A DNA stretch of 64,000 bases from Chamaelirium japonicum (Eukaryota; Streptophyta; Magnoliopsida; Liliales; Melanthiaceae). The notes under the pieces are model-generated. The model did not search any database. It was given only the letters and a program-made list of their open reading frames with translations, and was not told the origin of the DNA. Location of the stretch: the NCBI GenBank assembly GCA_947650365.1, contig OX393550.1, forward strand, positions 67,697,744-67,761,743, in the 5' to 3' direction. The position numbers were made by a program, and so were the translations under genes. Positions 9,129 through 19,596 of the stretch are shown in pieces (within the stretch, counting starts at the first letter, position 1; every line of letters starts with the position of its first letter).

Positions 9129-12100
9129 ATGGCCGGAACGAACAACGATGCGTTTGCTCCAAGCCTCTCACCAATCGCCGAGTCTCCTCTACTCCGACAC
9201 GGTGATCCAGTAAATCCAGAGGGTGATGCTCCTCCAATGGTATGCGTCTACACTCGGCGTACTCGGACTCGTGCGGACGTCTTCGTGCCGGAAGCTACTA
9301 CCGAAGATGCTCGCCAAAGCACCGACGAGGCCCTGGTGCTTGAAGAAACGAGCCTCGATCCTGGAGCCCATGTCCAGAAGTTTGGGGAGGACCAGCCCCA
9401 ACCCCGAACCCGTTCGGGTTCTCCAACAGACGTTGCACCTCCTCTGCAGGGGGCAAACATCAATCATCAGCCAGAAGCAAGTCGGCGTAACTACGTCTCC
9501 GATGATGATGGCGAGGATGCGAACATGCAACACCGAGACGTTCTCCGTCACCACCCTCCGTCCGCTCTTCAGCTCCAAGTCATGCAGATGAACGAGCACA
9601 TGGCGCAGATTACTCGGCTAATGGAGGAGAAGGATCGTCACATCAACACTCTGTTCCAAAAGCTAAGCGCGAAGGACGCTGCAGCAGTCGGCCAACCCGT
9701 CGCTTCTCCAGTAGCCACTCCAGTTCCGTCTTCAACTCCCGCTCCTGCAGAAGTTGCTCCGACGGTTCAAGCAGTTACTCCAGCGCTCTCCTCGGCTCCC
9801 GTCCCATTGGAAATCGTCTCCCCAGCGCCAGCCTCGGTGGCCACACAACCTCCGACAACGGCAACGATGAATGCTCAGCAAGTCCAAGCATTGATAGCCG
9901 ATATGATGCGCTCCCACGGCAGTAGCCTTCCTCCGATCACGACGGCATACTCGAAGCCCTACACTGCGAGGATCCAGCAGCTACGCTTCCCAATCGGATT
10001 CCAGCCACCAAAGTTCCAGCACTTCGACGGAAAGGGAAATCCAAGACAGCACGTCGCCCACTTCATCGAGGCCTGCAATAATGTCGGCACATATGGCGAC
10101 GAGATGGTGAAGCAATTCGTTCGCACCCTCAAAGGCAACGCGTTCGACTGGTATGTTGATCTTCCTGCAGGGACCATCGACAGCTGGGATCAGATGGAGA
10201 GGGAGTTCCTCAATCGCTTCTACAGCACCAGACGAACCGTCAGCATGACCGAGCTTACCGCCGTCAAGCAAAGGAAGGACGAGCCGGTGATCGACTACAT
10301 CGACAGATGGAGGAACCTTGCGCTGAATTCACGAGACCGCTTGTCTGAAGACTCGGCCATCGAGATGTGCACCCAAGGCATGCACTGGGGTCTGCTCTAC
10401 ATCCTCAAAGGTATCAAGCCTCGGTCTTTCGAAGAACTCGCAACTCGGGCTCATGACATGGAACTCAGCCTAGCAAACCGCGGGGACTCGAAGAACAAGG
10501 ACTTCTTGAAGGTGGAGAAGAAGGACAAGCCACCGGCACCAAAACCAAAGCAAGTCAACGTTGCTGATGTCGCTCTAACCTCCAAGCCGCTCAAGATCGG
10601 TGGCACGCCAGATCAAAAGAAGGGCGTCGCCGTACCGCCGCCTCCGAGACAAAGGATGGCTCTAGAAGAGCTCGAAGCCAAGGAATACCCCTTCCCAGAC
10701 TCGGAAGTCTCCTCTATGTTCGACCAACTGCTGCAAGAGAAGATGATAGAGCTCTCTCCTTCGAAGAGGCCCGAGCAGATGCATCGCGTCGACGACCCTC
10801 TCTTCTGCAAATACCACCGGGTGGTGAGTCATCCTATTGAAAGATGCTTCATCTTCAAGGAAAGAATCATGGCGCTCGCTAAGCAAGGGAAGATAGAGAT
10901 CGACTCCGGAGAGGTTGCTACGGCCAACATGACGTCCATCACCTTCGGCTCCTTCTCGTCGGTGCTCGGTGCTGCTCGGCGAAGCATGCCCAAATTGCGC
11001 ATCAACCGTCAAGCTCCAATCGCTAAGTCAACTTCCCAGCCGAAAGTCTCGAAGCGACGTCAACGTATTCCTGCGTTCACCGAGGATGAAACGTCGCTGC
11101 CCTGGGGGCAACCATCGCTCACACCAGCACCTCTTCCAAGCAATACTGCATCCCAACGAGCGCTCCAAAGGAGATACGAGCAAGGAGATCCAGAAGTCGG
11201 TTTGCTGGGCCAGCCTTCGGGGAAGTTCGACTATTACGTCCTCTACTCAAGGCCTCCGTCCGTTCCAATCGACGAAATCAAGCCCGCCGGCTGGGGATCG
11301 GGAGACGAGCCAGTGGAACCTCGAGAAGAGCAAGTCCCTTCCAGTCAAGATATGTCCCAACGCGCTCTTCGGGAAAGATACGAGCAAGGAGATCCAGAAG
11401 TCGGTCTGCTGGGCCAGCCTTCGGGGAAGTTCGACTATTACGTCCTCTACTCAAGGCCTCCATCCGTCCCAATCGACGAAATCAAGCCCACCGGTTGGGG
11501 ATCAGAAGACGAGCCAGTGGAACCTCGAGAAGAGCAAGTCTCTTCCAGTCAAGCTATGTCCCAACGCGCTCTTCGGGAAAGATACGAGCAAGGAGATCCG
11601 GAAGTCGGTCTGCTGGGCCAGCCTTCGGGGAAGTTCGACTATTACGTCCTCTACTCAAGGCCTCCGTCCGTTCCAATCGACGAAATCAAGCCCACCGGCT
11701 GGGGATCGGAAGACGAGCCAGTAGAGCCTCAGGAAGAACAAGTGCCTTCGAGGGAACCAGTTGCTGCTGTCGACCATCATCCTAGCGAAGGGGAATCCAC
11801 CGATGAAGAAGCATGGGTCATGCTACCGTGGCGGCGAAAGCCATGGCAAGAAAAGAAGCTCAAACAAGACCGTGTGATGAGGGGATTCACCAAGCGGAAG
11901 ACCTACAAGAAGAAAAGCAAGACTCCGGGGAGGAAGGCGTTCAAAGTGCCGCCAGCAAGCCAAGACGATATCCTTCAGCAGAGTCTTCCAGAGCTGACAA
12001 CTTTGCAAGAGTTCTTCCCGGATCACTTCCTCCCAGCGGACCAACACATCAAGGTGTCTTGTTGCATGGTCGAAGTCCATGAGGCATCGGAAGGAAAGAA

Positions 12101-13364
12101 CGAGAGCGAAACTTCTGGAGAAGGCGACTCCACAGATGAGGGAGACGATTCCGACAAAGGGGGCACCGCCTCTCACGACGAAGCAATCTTGCACATACCG
12201 CTCGTAGAGGCTTTGCATCTCCCGAAGAAGGCTCGCCTGGCAATAGCTGCGGCCTTGGCCGATCCGGATAGCTACAAGAGGAAGAGGAAGGATGATCAAA
12301 GGCGCAAAGCTGTGGTATCGTGTGATGCAACGATAACCTTTTCGGATGAGGACCTGCAACTCGGGACGCGATTGCACAACCGGCCTCTTTACGTTTCGGG
12401 ATACATCAAGGAGAAGCCAGTGAACCGAATCCTGTTGGACTGTGGCTCCGCCGTCAACATCATGCCTATCCAGACAATGCGGCAACTCGGCATTACCAAT
12501 GACCAGCTCTCGCCCAGTCAATTGGTTATCCAAGGGTTCAACCAAGGCGGACAGTCCACTATTGGAATCATTCGTCTGAAGCTGTCAATCGGCCCGCTAG
12601 ATACAACAGTCCTCTTCCACATCATCGATTGCCAGACGTCATATCGCCTCCTGTTGGGAAGACCATGGCTGTACGAGAACGGCATCGTGGTATCCACCTG
12701 GCACCGGTGCCTCAAGTACTACGAAGAAGGTGTGGAGAGGTGCATAGTTACGGACGACAAGCCATTCAACGAGGCCGAGGCACACTTGGCCGATGCTAAG
12801 TTCTACCAAGCAAAGGTCTTAGTCGCGGAAGTTCTTCCAGCTAAAGCCCCTCGAGTCCAGAAAATTGAAGAAGTAAAGAAGGACAAGACTTCTCTTCCCG
12901 TGAATCCGGCGCCACCCTCTGACGAGGCAAGACTCAAGGTCCAAGGAACGCTGAAACCTGGGCAAAGGATGTGCATCAGCTTCGAGCCAAGAGCAATGCA
13001 CCATACACCGTTGCCAATCCAAACGGTGCCTGTCCTGCGTCTCGCGCCGCAGTGGCTCCGTAAATCCGAGCGATCGCCTTCTACTCCGATAAGGAAGCTG
13101 GCCCCGTCGTTATCTCAGGCCAATGTCATCACTCTGCAAGAAATGACGGTGCCATTACCTAGTCTGACGCAAGCTCCGAGCCCAAGCAAACCCGTCGAAT
13201 CAGCAGACCTCGAGCAACTCGGATTCAAGCCAGAAGGGAGTTGGGGGCAAAATGCTGCCCAGTTGCTGTTCAGAGCCGGCTACAACGAGGAAAGCGACAT
13301 GGGCACACCCCCACCAGCAGCAACTCCACATGGGATGACGAGAACTCAAGCTCGGCTGTTTTAA
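9129..13364 (+). CDS. Gypsy Gag-protease polyprotein with internal 68-residue triplication
   Basis: An uninterrupted 1411-residue frame beginning at the first ATG after the PBS (MAGTNNDAF). Residues about 290-455 are a retrotransposon gag domain (PKFQHFDGKGNPRQHVAHF, NAFDWYVDLP, EREFLNRFYS, WRNLALNS). A zinc knuckle is not apparent. Residues about 675-875 hold three in-frame 68-residue repeats with the core YEQGDPEVGLLGQPSGKFDY. Residues about 1070-1200 are a retropepsin-like aspartic protease with active site LLDCGSAVNIMP (D1104). The usual Ser/Thr after Asp is Cys, a variant I recall from other plant Gypsy proteases. LLLGRPWLYENG marks the protease end. The frame ends at a TAA, after which the same frame stays open to 14165. 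No pol domain follows. The product would form particles and process Gag only. Confidence 0.9.
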   Translation: MAGTNNDAFAPSLSPIAESPLLRHGDPVNPEGDAPPMVCVYTRRTRTRADVFVPEATTEDARQSTDEALVLEETSLDPGAHVQKFGEDQPQPRTRSGSPTDVAPPLQGANINHQPEASRRNYVSDDDGEDANMQHRDVLRHHPPSALQLQVMQMNEHMAQITRLMEEKDRHINTLFQKLSAKDAAAVGQPVASPVATPVPSSTPAPAEVAPTVQAVTPALSSAPVPLEIVSPAPASVATQPPTTATMNAQQVQALIADMMRSHGSSLPPITTAYSKPYTARIQQLRFPIGFQPPKFQHFDGKGNPRQHVAHFIEACNNVGTYGDEMVKQFVRTLKGNAFDWYVDLPAGTIDSWDQMEREFLNRFYSTRRTVSMTELTAVKQRKDEPVIDYIDRWRNLALNSRDRLSEDSAIEMCTQGMHWGLLYILKGIKPRSFEELATRAHDMELSLANRGDSKNKDFLKVEKKDKPPAPKPKQVNVADVALTSKPLKIGGTPDQKKGVAVPPPPRQRMALEELEAKEYPFPDSEVSSMFDQLLQEKMIELSPSKRPEQMHRVDDPLFCKYHRVVSHPIERCFIFKERIMALAKQGKIEIDSGEVATANMTSITFGSFSSVLGAARRSMPKLRINRQAPIAKSTSQPKVSKRRQRIPAFTEDETSLPWGQPSLTPAPLPSNTASQRALQRRYEQGDPEVGLLGQPSGKFDYYVLYSRPPSVPIDEIKPAGWGSGDEPVEPREEQVPSSQDMSQRALRERYEQGDPEVGLLGQPSGKFDYYVLYSRPPSVPIDEIKPTGWGSEDEPVEPREEQVSSSQAMSQRALRERYEQGDPEVGLLGQPSGKFDYYVLYSRPPSVPIDEIKPTGWGSEDEPVEPQEEQVPSREPVAAVDHHPSEGESTDEEAWVMLPWRRKPWQEKKLKQDRVMRGFTKRKTYKKKSKTPGRKAFKVPPASQDDILQQSLPELTTLQEFFPDHFLPADQHIKVSCCMVEVHEASEGKNESETSGEGDSTDEGDDSDKGGTASHDEAILHIPLVEALHLPKKARLAIAAALADPDSYKRKRKDDQRRKAVVSCDATITFSDEDLQLGTRLHNRPLYVSGYIKEKPVNRILLDCGSAVNIMPIQTMRQLGITNDQLSPSQLVIQGFNQGGQSTIGIIRLKLSIGPLDTTVLFHIIDCQTSYRLLLGRPWLYENGIVVSTWHRCLKYYEEGVERCIVTDDKPFNEAEAHLADAKFYQAKVLVAEVLPAKAPRVQKIEEVKKDKTSLPVNPAPPSDEARLKVQGTLKPGQRMCISFEPRAMHHTPLPIQTVPVLRLAPQWLRKSERSPSTPIRKLAPSLSQANVITLQEMTVPLPSLTQAPSPSKPVESADLEQLGFKPEGSWGQNAAQLLFRAGYNEESDMGTPPPAATPHGMTRTQARLF
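11150..11755 (+). repeat. Three in-frame 204-bp tandem repeats within gag
   Basis: The word CAAGGAGATCC recurs at 11181, 11385 and 11589, an exact 204-bp (68-codon) period with very high identity between copies. A single diverged unit is in the downstream duplication (about 13945-14150). The repeat keeps the frame open, so it expanded under a frame constraint or by chance of period. Confidence 0.92.
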
Positions 13365-15406
13365 AACGGAGAACAAATTCCCCCGAACTGCCGAGGCATC
13401 GGCTCCAGTCAAGCTCCGTTGGTCATCAGAACCGCAGCAAAGAAGACCTTCACCTCGAACTACATCGAGGCGAGGATGGTAGATGAAGCAGCTGAAGGAT
13501 CGACAATCTCCGATGCACTCTCTACCTACCTCAGCCATCCAGACAGCAGGAGAAGACGACGACGGGCTCGATGCCAAGCCTTGTTCCGAAAACAAACCAG
13601 AGGTGGTAAAGACTGGTCGAATCGAAAACGCACATCCGTGTTCGAGAGGCTCGGGCCAGTCAAACAATCAAAGAAGAAGTCGGCATTCGATCGTCTGGGG
13701 ATGCCAATCGAGGACTTCGTCTCAACACCCACCCACCCACCCGTGGCGGCCGTCCATCATATCTCCATTACGGATCCCGACAACGGTGACACTTCTACTT
13801 CGGACGACGAATTGCAAGATGCCCCGTCGGTCCTTGCAGAAGGGGGGCAGTCCACCGTTGATGACTCAAAGAAAGGGGGCAGTCCAAGAAGACGACGACG
13901 ACATACTTCTTCAGTGCCTAGGGCCAAATCCTTACTGTCTTGGGGGCAACCGTCTCTCATGCAAGCACTCCCTCTTCCAAACGAAGCTACGTCCCGGCAC
14001 CTGCTCAAAGCTAGAGACGAACAAAGAAGCCCCGAAGTCAACCTGCTAGGCCAACCATCGGGCAAAATTGACTATTATGTCCTCTACTCCGGCCTCCTTC
14101 GATTCCAAATGAAGAAATCAAGCCAACCAGCTGGGGATCAGAAGATGAATCGGTACGGTCTCTAGAAGTGCAAGTCCTTCTGATCAAGGAAGAGCCTTCA
14201 GTCGCAACACCAGTTCTTCACCTTGGCGAGGAAGATCTTAACACATGGGCTATGACGCCTTGAAGGAGAAGGCCACGACGATCAAGCTACAGGATAGCAC
14301 GCCTAGCTAACCATGAGAAAGATCGGGCGACAAGAAAACTCCTCAGAAGAAAGTCCTTCAAGGAAAAGAATGAAGCTCCAGGAAGAAAGACGTCCAAAGT
14401 ACCACCAGCAAATCTGAAAAATCTCCTCCAACAAAGCTTTCTAGAGCCAGTGACACTCCAGAAGTTCTTTCCTATTTGCTTCCTTGAAGCTGGTCAAAAC
14501 TTCAAGATCTCCTGCTGCATGATGGAAGTTCACCAAGTGCTCCGGAAAGACGATGAAGAAAGCGGCATTAACATCGAAAGCATGGGGAGAAGCATCGCTG
14601 CCAACGACAAGCTGTTCAACAAGGCTAAAGCACACCTTGCTGATGCCGAGTTTTACCAAGTGAAAGATCCCGTTGCAGAAGCTCATCCAGCAAAACCTCT
14701 ACGAGCTCAGGGAGTCAAAGCAGCTGCGAGGGACAAAACCTCTCCACTTGCAAAACTAGTGACATCCTCCATCCAGACAGCGCACAAAGACAAAGAAGCG
14801 CCAGTTCCAAGACGGAAAATTCACATCAACTTCAAATCAAGCTCGATGCGATGCATTCCGTTGCCTGCTCAAGTTGCTTCAGTCCTACGGCTCGTACCTC
14901 AATGGCTTCGCAAACCAGGACGATCGCCTTCCCCTCCAGCAAAGGAACCAGCGTTATCATTCTTCGGGGCCAACTTCAGCACTTTGCAAGAGATGACACT
15001 ACCGTTACGTGATCTGTTGCACATCTCGAGCTCAACCGAGTCTTCCGAGCGCACCAGCTCTGAGCAACTCGCAATCAAGTCAGAAAACACTCGGGGGCAA
15101 AACTCCACCGAGTCGATGTTCAAATCCAGCCGCAGTAAAGAAAGCATGGCACACATGGGTTCACTACCCTCAGCTGCAATACCACATCGCCTGACAAAGA
15201 CTCAAGCTCGTCTCTGCAAAAGCGGCGAACAAATCCTTCCAAATTATCGGGGCATCGACTCCAGTCAAACTCCAACAATCATCAAAACTCCAGTCAAGAA
15301 GATCTTCACTTCCAACTATATTGAAGCGAAGAAGGCGGGCGATAGCTGCGAACCAGTGGCGACTTTGCCTACCAGTGGCAAGTCCCTCAAAAGGTACTTT
15401 GCCTAG
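13365..15406 (+). pseudogene. Continuation and decayed duplicate of the gag 3' region, protease core missing
   Basis: Beyond the TAA at 13362-13364 the same frame continues (through FTSNYIEAR near 13450) to 14165. From about 13930 the sequence is a diverged second copy of 11090-13490: WGQPSL, a single 68-residue-type repeat (LLGQPSGKIDYYVLYS), then after a frameshift near 14095 the frame 14450-15406, with ISCCMMEVHQ, AKAHLADAEFYQ, VLRLVPQWLRK, LTKTQARL and FTSNYIEAK. The protease block of the first copy (about 12130-12750) is absent: MMEVHQ leads within about 35 residues to NDKLFNKAKAHLADAEFYQ. At the site of the upstream TAA this copy reads Lys (AAA), so the stop may have arisen by one substitution. 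Probably non-functional. Confidence 0.75.
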
Positions 15407-15419
15407 CGCAAGGTTACCC

Positions 15420-15530
15420 CCCTTGCCAAAAAAAAAAAAAAGGGAATAAACGAACTACGTGCGACTTGATCCCTCTCAGTAGGGTACGTAGGCAACCTAC
15501 AAAGGTTCAGTCCAGACAAAAAAAAAAAAA
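15420..15530 (+). other. Conserved Tat-type untranslated motif after gag
   Basis: GAACTACGTGCGACTTGATC followed by CAGTAGGGTACGTAGGCAAC resembles a sequence block found downstream of coding regions in plant Tat/Ogre Gypsy elements. It is flanked by two A13 runs. Function unknown; recognition is by memory of the family. Confidence 0.5.
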
Positions 15531-15617
15531 CATCCCAACGTCGTCCCAGGAGGCCAGTCCAGAGGCAAGTGAGTGCATAACCATCAATCCGGTCAGCAAA
15601 CTAAAGGATGACAAGAA

Positions 15618-16262
15618 AGTCAAAGTCTTTGAGGCGTCAAAGCAGCTCGCCTTCCGCAGCTTACACGCGCTGCAACTCTAGGGGTAAAGAAGCTGTCAAC
15701 TTCCGACGCGTCGCCAGCTATGCACGCTGCTTCGCAAGGATCGCTCCGGCAGCCTTCTCGATCACTCCACCCGCTCCCGGCAATTCGTCAGCTCTTCACG
15801 CTGCTTCGCAAGCTCTACTCCAAACGTCTTCTCGGTTGCTCGAGCTTTCCCCAAATGGAACTCCAGCTTCTAAAGCGACGCACGAGTAGCAAGTCGAAGT
15901 CCTTAAGGCGCCGAAGTGGCTCGCCCTCCGCAGCTTACACGCGCTGCAACTCCAGAGGTAGAAAAACCGTCAGCTTCCGACGCGTCGCCAGCTATGCACG
16001 TTGCTTCGCAAGCTCTGCTCCAGACATCTTCTCGGTCGCTCGAGCTTTCCCCAAATGAAACTCCAGCTTCTAAAGCGACGCACGAGTGTGGCAAGTCGAA
16101 GTCCCTAAGGCGCCAAAGTGGCTCGCTCCCAACAGCTTACACGCGCTGCAATTCCAGGGGTAGGGAAGCAGTCAACTCTCGACGCGTCGCCAGCTTTCCG
16201 CTGCTTCACAAACTCTGCTCCAGAAGTCTTCTCGGTCGCTCGGGCATTCTCCAGCTTCTGAA
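15618..16262. repeat. Tandem ~200-bp repeats in the Gypsy interior (three units)
   Basis: Units begin near 15618, 15893 and 16094 with CAAAGTCTTTGAGGCGTC or CAAGTCGAAGTCC-type words and share CAGCTTACACGCGCTGCAA and CGACGCGTCGCCAGCT. Unit 1 is about 275 bp because of an internal insertion or partial duplication; unit 2 is 201 bp. Confidence 0.85.
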
Positions 16263-17046
16263 GCGATGCTTGACGTCTCTCCCCCTCAGTCGCAGCTAAG
16301 CCCAAGGAAGCGTCTTCCAGCGAAGACCGTCGTAAGCAATGAAGCTCGCCACCCTCCAAAGAAGGTGCGCATCTGCTCCGCAGAAAAAGAATCGTTGCCT
16401 TGAAATCCACCGGGCTCATGCAAAAGCTCAGGCCCACCTGAAGGATGGAAACTGCCACTGAAGTCAAAAGCAGCAACCCGAAGAATGGCGGACGCATAAA
16501 CAACAACCGCAGCCTTCGTGACCTCCACAAAGCCAAAAGAACCACTGGAGCTGTCATCAAGGTCAAGATCGACAAGCAAAAGACAACCAAAGCAGTCTAC
16601 TCCTTGTTGATGCTCGTGGCCTCGTCATCCACTTCAGAACGCCCATCTCGGTGTCCTTCAAGCTGACATTGCTACCAGAAAGGTGCAACCTCGCTAGTAA
16701 CTCTAAACCCGCGGTTGACCTCATCAATAATCTAGCCAGCCTTCGGAAGGTACTCAGGGGGACGAATCTTGCAAGGATATGAAAAGTGCAAGACCGATCG
16801 AGAGGTAAAGTCAATTCCGAAAAAAAAAAAAAGGAGCCACCTTCCCTGGCCTTCAACGCCTCCGACTCATCCTCGCACCAGGCGATCGCCACCACACTCG
16901 GCTTCGTCTTTTCGCCGTGCCGTTGTCATTATGCTCCCGCACCAAGAAGACGATAACACTCCGCTGAAGAATCTTTCGACTCCAAGCCGCCGAAGAATGC
17001 TTCGCCGCCAAGACTGAAGCTTTCGTCTTCGCGAGCCGTCGAAGAA
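16263..17046. other. Non-coding Gypsy interior
   Basis: No domain recognised in either strand. Short frames only, with a poly-A run near 16820. No pol motif such as YVDD, a DDE or an HHCC pattern is visible. Confidence 0.6.
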
Positions 17047-17706
17047 TCCTTCGTCTTCAAGCCGCCAAAGGAGCTTTCGTCTCCAAGCCATCGAAGAAGC
17101 CTTCGTCTCCAAGCCGACGGAAGCCTTCGTCTTCAAGCTCCGCGCACCATCGCCGCCGCCGCCGACGAAAGAGGCGACACCGGGAAGACGGAGCAAGTCT
17201 CGTGCAACCCCAGGCAGCACTCTTCCGCCGACGGTCTCCAAGCATCGAAGAAGCCTTCGTCTCCAAGCCGACGGAAGCCTTCGTCTTCAAGCGACGCGCA
17301 CTATCGCCGCCGCCGTCGACGAAAGAGGCGACACCGGGAAGACGGAGCAAGTCTCGTGCAACCCCAGGCAGCACTCTTCCGCCAACGGTCTCCAAGCATC
17401 GAAGAAGCCTTCGTCTCCAAGCCGACGGAAGCCTTCGTCTTCAAGCTCCGCGCACCTTCGCCGCCGCCGTCGACGAAAGAGGCGACACCGGGAAGACAGA
17501 GCAAGTCTCGTGCAATCCCAGGCAGCACTCTTCCGCCAACGGTCTCCAAGCATCGAAGAAGCCTTCGTCTCCAAGCCGACGGAAGCCTTCGTCTTCAAGC
17601 GACGCGCACCATCGCCGCCGCCGTCGACGAAAGAGGCGACACCGGGAAGACGGAGCAAGTCTCGTGCAACCCCAGGCAGTACTCTTCCGCCCCCGGCCTC
17701 CAAGCC
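17047..17706. repeat. 154-bp tandem repeat array (four or more copies)
   Basis: The word CTTCGTCTCCAAGCCGACGG starts at 17101, 17255, 17409 and 17563, an exact 154-bp period with near-identical copies. Each unit also has AAAGAGGCGACACCGGGAAG and CCCAGGCAGCACTCTTCCGC. A further partial copy lies at 19334-19432. Because 154 is not divisible by 3, the overlapping long open frames here (for example 17202-17774 and 17287-17880) are shadows of composition. Confidence 0.95.
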
Positions 17707-19333
17707 TGACACCGCCTTGTCGCTCGAGGCACCCCTGTGCCGCACGGTGTCCGCACACCACCTGCGCCACCTGAAGCCTGGCCACCGCCCGGCCAACCCG
17801 GAGACGCCGCCGTTACCACTGCGTCCCTTCTCCAACACGATCGGGGCCCGCCTGACTCGGAGTCGCACCGCCGTTGCCACCGCGTTCCACCTCCGACCCG
17901 ATCGGGGCCCGCCCGACTCAGCGTCGCACCGGCGACCGCCATCGTTGCTTCTGCGACCGCGCCGGGCCTACGCGCCACTCACTCCCGGCCCCCACGCCGC
18001 GCGTACTACAGCCCGCACTGTGGGCCGTCGCCACCGCTACCCGCTCCGACAGCCGCGCCGCATGCAGCCTTCGCGGACCGGAAAAAAAAAGAAAAAAAGA
18101 TAGCAGCAGCAGCCGGGGGGGCGAGCCCCCCTCCCCAATCAGCACCTGACACCAAAGGAAAAAAAAAAAAGGAAGGAAAGAAAGAAAGAAAAAGGGGGGG
18201 CTTGCAGCCCCCCTCCTTCGCTGGCCGACTCGGGGACGCCGGCCCGACTCCACCCGTGCGCCACCTCCGCTGGCCACCGCGCCCGACCAAGCCGTCGCCG
18301 CCCCGGCCTCTGGCCTCGCACCACCCGCGCCCGGGCCCACCACCGCGACGCCCCAGCCGCCCCGCGCCAGGGCCCCTCCGCGCGTGCCGCAGCCACCGCC
18401 GCTCGCCCGCGCGCCGCCCGCTCGCGCCCCGCGCCAGGGCCCCTCCGCGCGTGCCGCAGCCCGTGCCGCGACCTCCGACCTGCGCCCGGGCCGTCGCCGC
18501 CACCGCAGCACCGAGCCGCTGCTGCCGTTGCCCTTGCAGACCAGAACCAAAGGAAGAGAAAGGAAAGAAAAGAAAAGGAAAAAGAAAAGAAAGGAAAGAG
18601 AAGAAAAGGAAAGAAAAAAAAGAAAAAGAAAAAAAAAAAGAAAAAAGAAAAGGCGAGACCAATGAAAAAAAAAAAGGGAGGAGTTAGAGTCGCCATACCT
18701 GACCCGCGACGACTCCACCTCCTCTCTCTGTGCCGTCATCATCGCTTTCGGCCACGACAACTCCACCTCCTCTCTCTGTGCCGTCATCATCGCTTTCGGC
18801 CACGACAACTCCGCCTCCTTCTCTCGTTACGCCTGCGTCATCAACCTCGGCTGCGATAATCGGCCTCGCCATTGCACTCCCACACCGAAGAAGGGGCAAT
18901 AGTCCTCCGCCGAGATGCACCGTGGCCGTCCTCACGCTCCAGCCGCCTTCGTGCCACACTCGAACTCCGTACAGCGGCCACCTTCGACGTCCGTGCAATC
19001 TTTGGAGCAAAAGAGGTCCGCAACGAAGAAGATGATCGAAACCATAGCGAAGGTCTTCTCTACAAGCAAGAGCCACAACCAACTGCTCGCACCGGCACCC
19101 AGCTCTGCGCGCCGCACGCCGCTGGCCTCGTGCCCAGCCGCCGCAGCCCTGGCCGACCCTGCCACTGCCGCTGCAGCTCCCGTGGTCCATAAAAAAAAAA
19201 GGGAAGAAGAAGAAAGAGGAAGAGAGAGGCGACGAAGGCAACTCGCACCTCAGCCGCGCTCCTCCATCCTCCCTGCCTCGATCCTCGCCGCATCGTCGCT
19301 TCGAGCCCGCCTTCGCAACGATCGCCAAATCGC
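17707..19333. other. GC-rich low-complexity segment splitting the 154-bp array
   Basis: About 1.6 kb of C/G-rich sequence with A/G homopurine runs (18080-18100, 18155-18205, 18540-18660), a roughly 69-bp duplication (CCAGGGCCCCTCCGCGCGTG near 18370 and 18439) and a 49-bp duplication (CCGTCATCATCG at 18732 and 18781). The long Pro/Arg/Ala-rich open frames on both strands reflect composition. I see no protein family. It lies between the array and a detached partial array copy, so it may be an insertion. Confidence 0.6.
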
Positions 19334-19432
19334 GCACCATCGCCGCCGACGAAAGAGGCGACACCGGGAAGACGGAGCAAGTCGCGTGCAGCCCCAGGCA
19401 GCTCTCTTCCGACAGCGGTCTTCAGAAGCCGG
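19334..19432. repeat. Detached partial copy of the 154-bp repeat
   Basis: CGCACCATCGCCGCCGACGA followed by AAAGAGGCGACACCGGGAAG, GGAGCAAGTC and CCCAGGCAG matches the unit at 17047-17706 with more divergence. Confidence 0.8.
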
Positions 19433-19583
19433 CGGAACCTTCGCGAAGAAGCACAAAGGCGGATAAAAAGGGGTAGGGGTCCTTAAATAGACTCCTAACC
19501 CCGCCCACAAAAGGAATCGAGGACAAGTGCTCTACGATTCCTACGTGTCCAAACCCTACACGCTCTCACCATCGCACTCGTCC

Positions 19584-19596
19584 TTGAGGGGGCATT
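19584..19596 (+). other. Polypurine tract
   Basis: TTGAGGGGGCATT directly precedes the 3' LTR start TGTAGACACACG. It is the expected plus-strand primer for reverse transcription. Confidence 0.75.

Noticed and set aside
11181-11755. Regular repeats considered as a CRISPR-like or satellite array
   Set aside because: The units are contiguous coding repeats with no spacers, in a plant retroelement.
17202-18808. Multiple long open frames on both strands in the GC-rich Gypsy interior
   Set aside because: High GC removes stop codons in all frames; the products are Pro/Arg/Ala repeats and the 154-bp period breaks frame.
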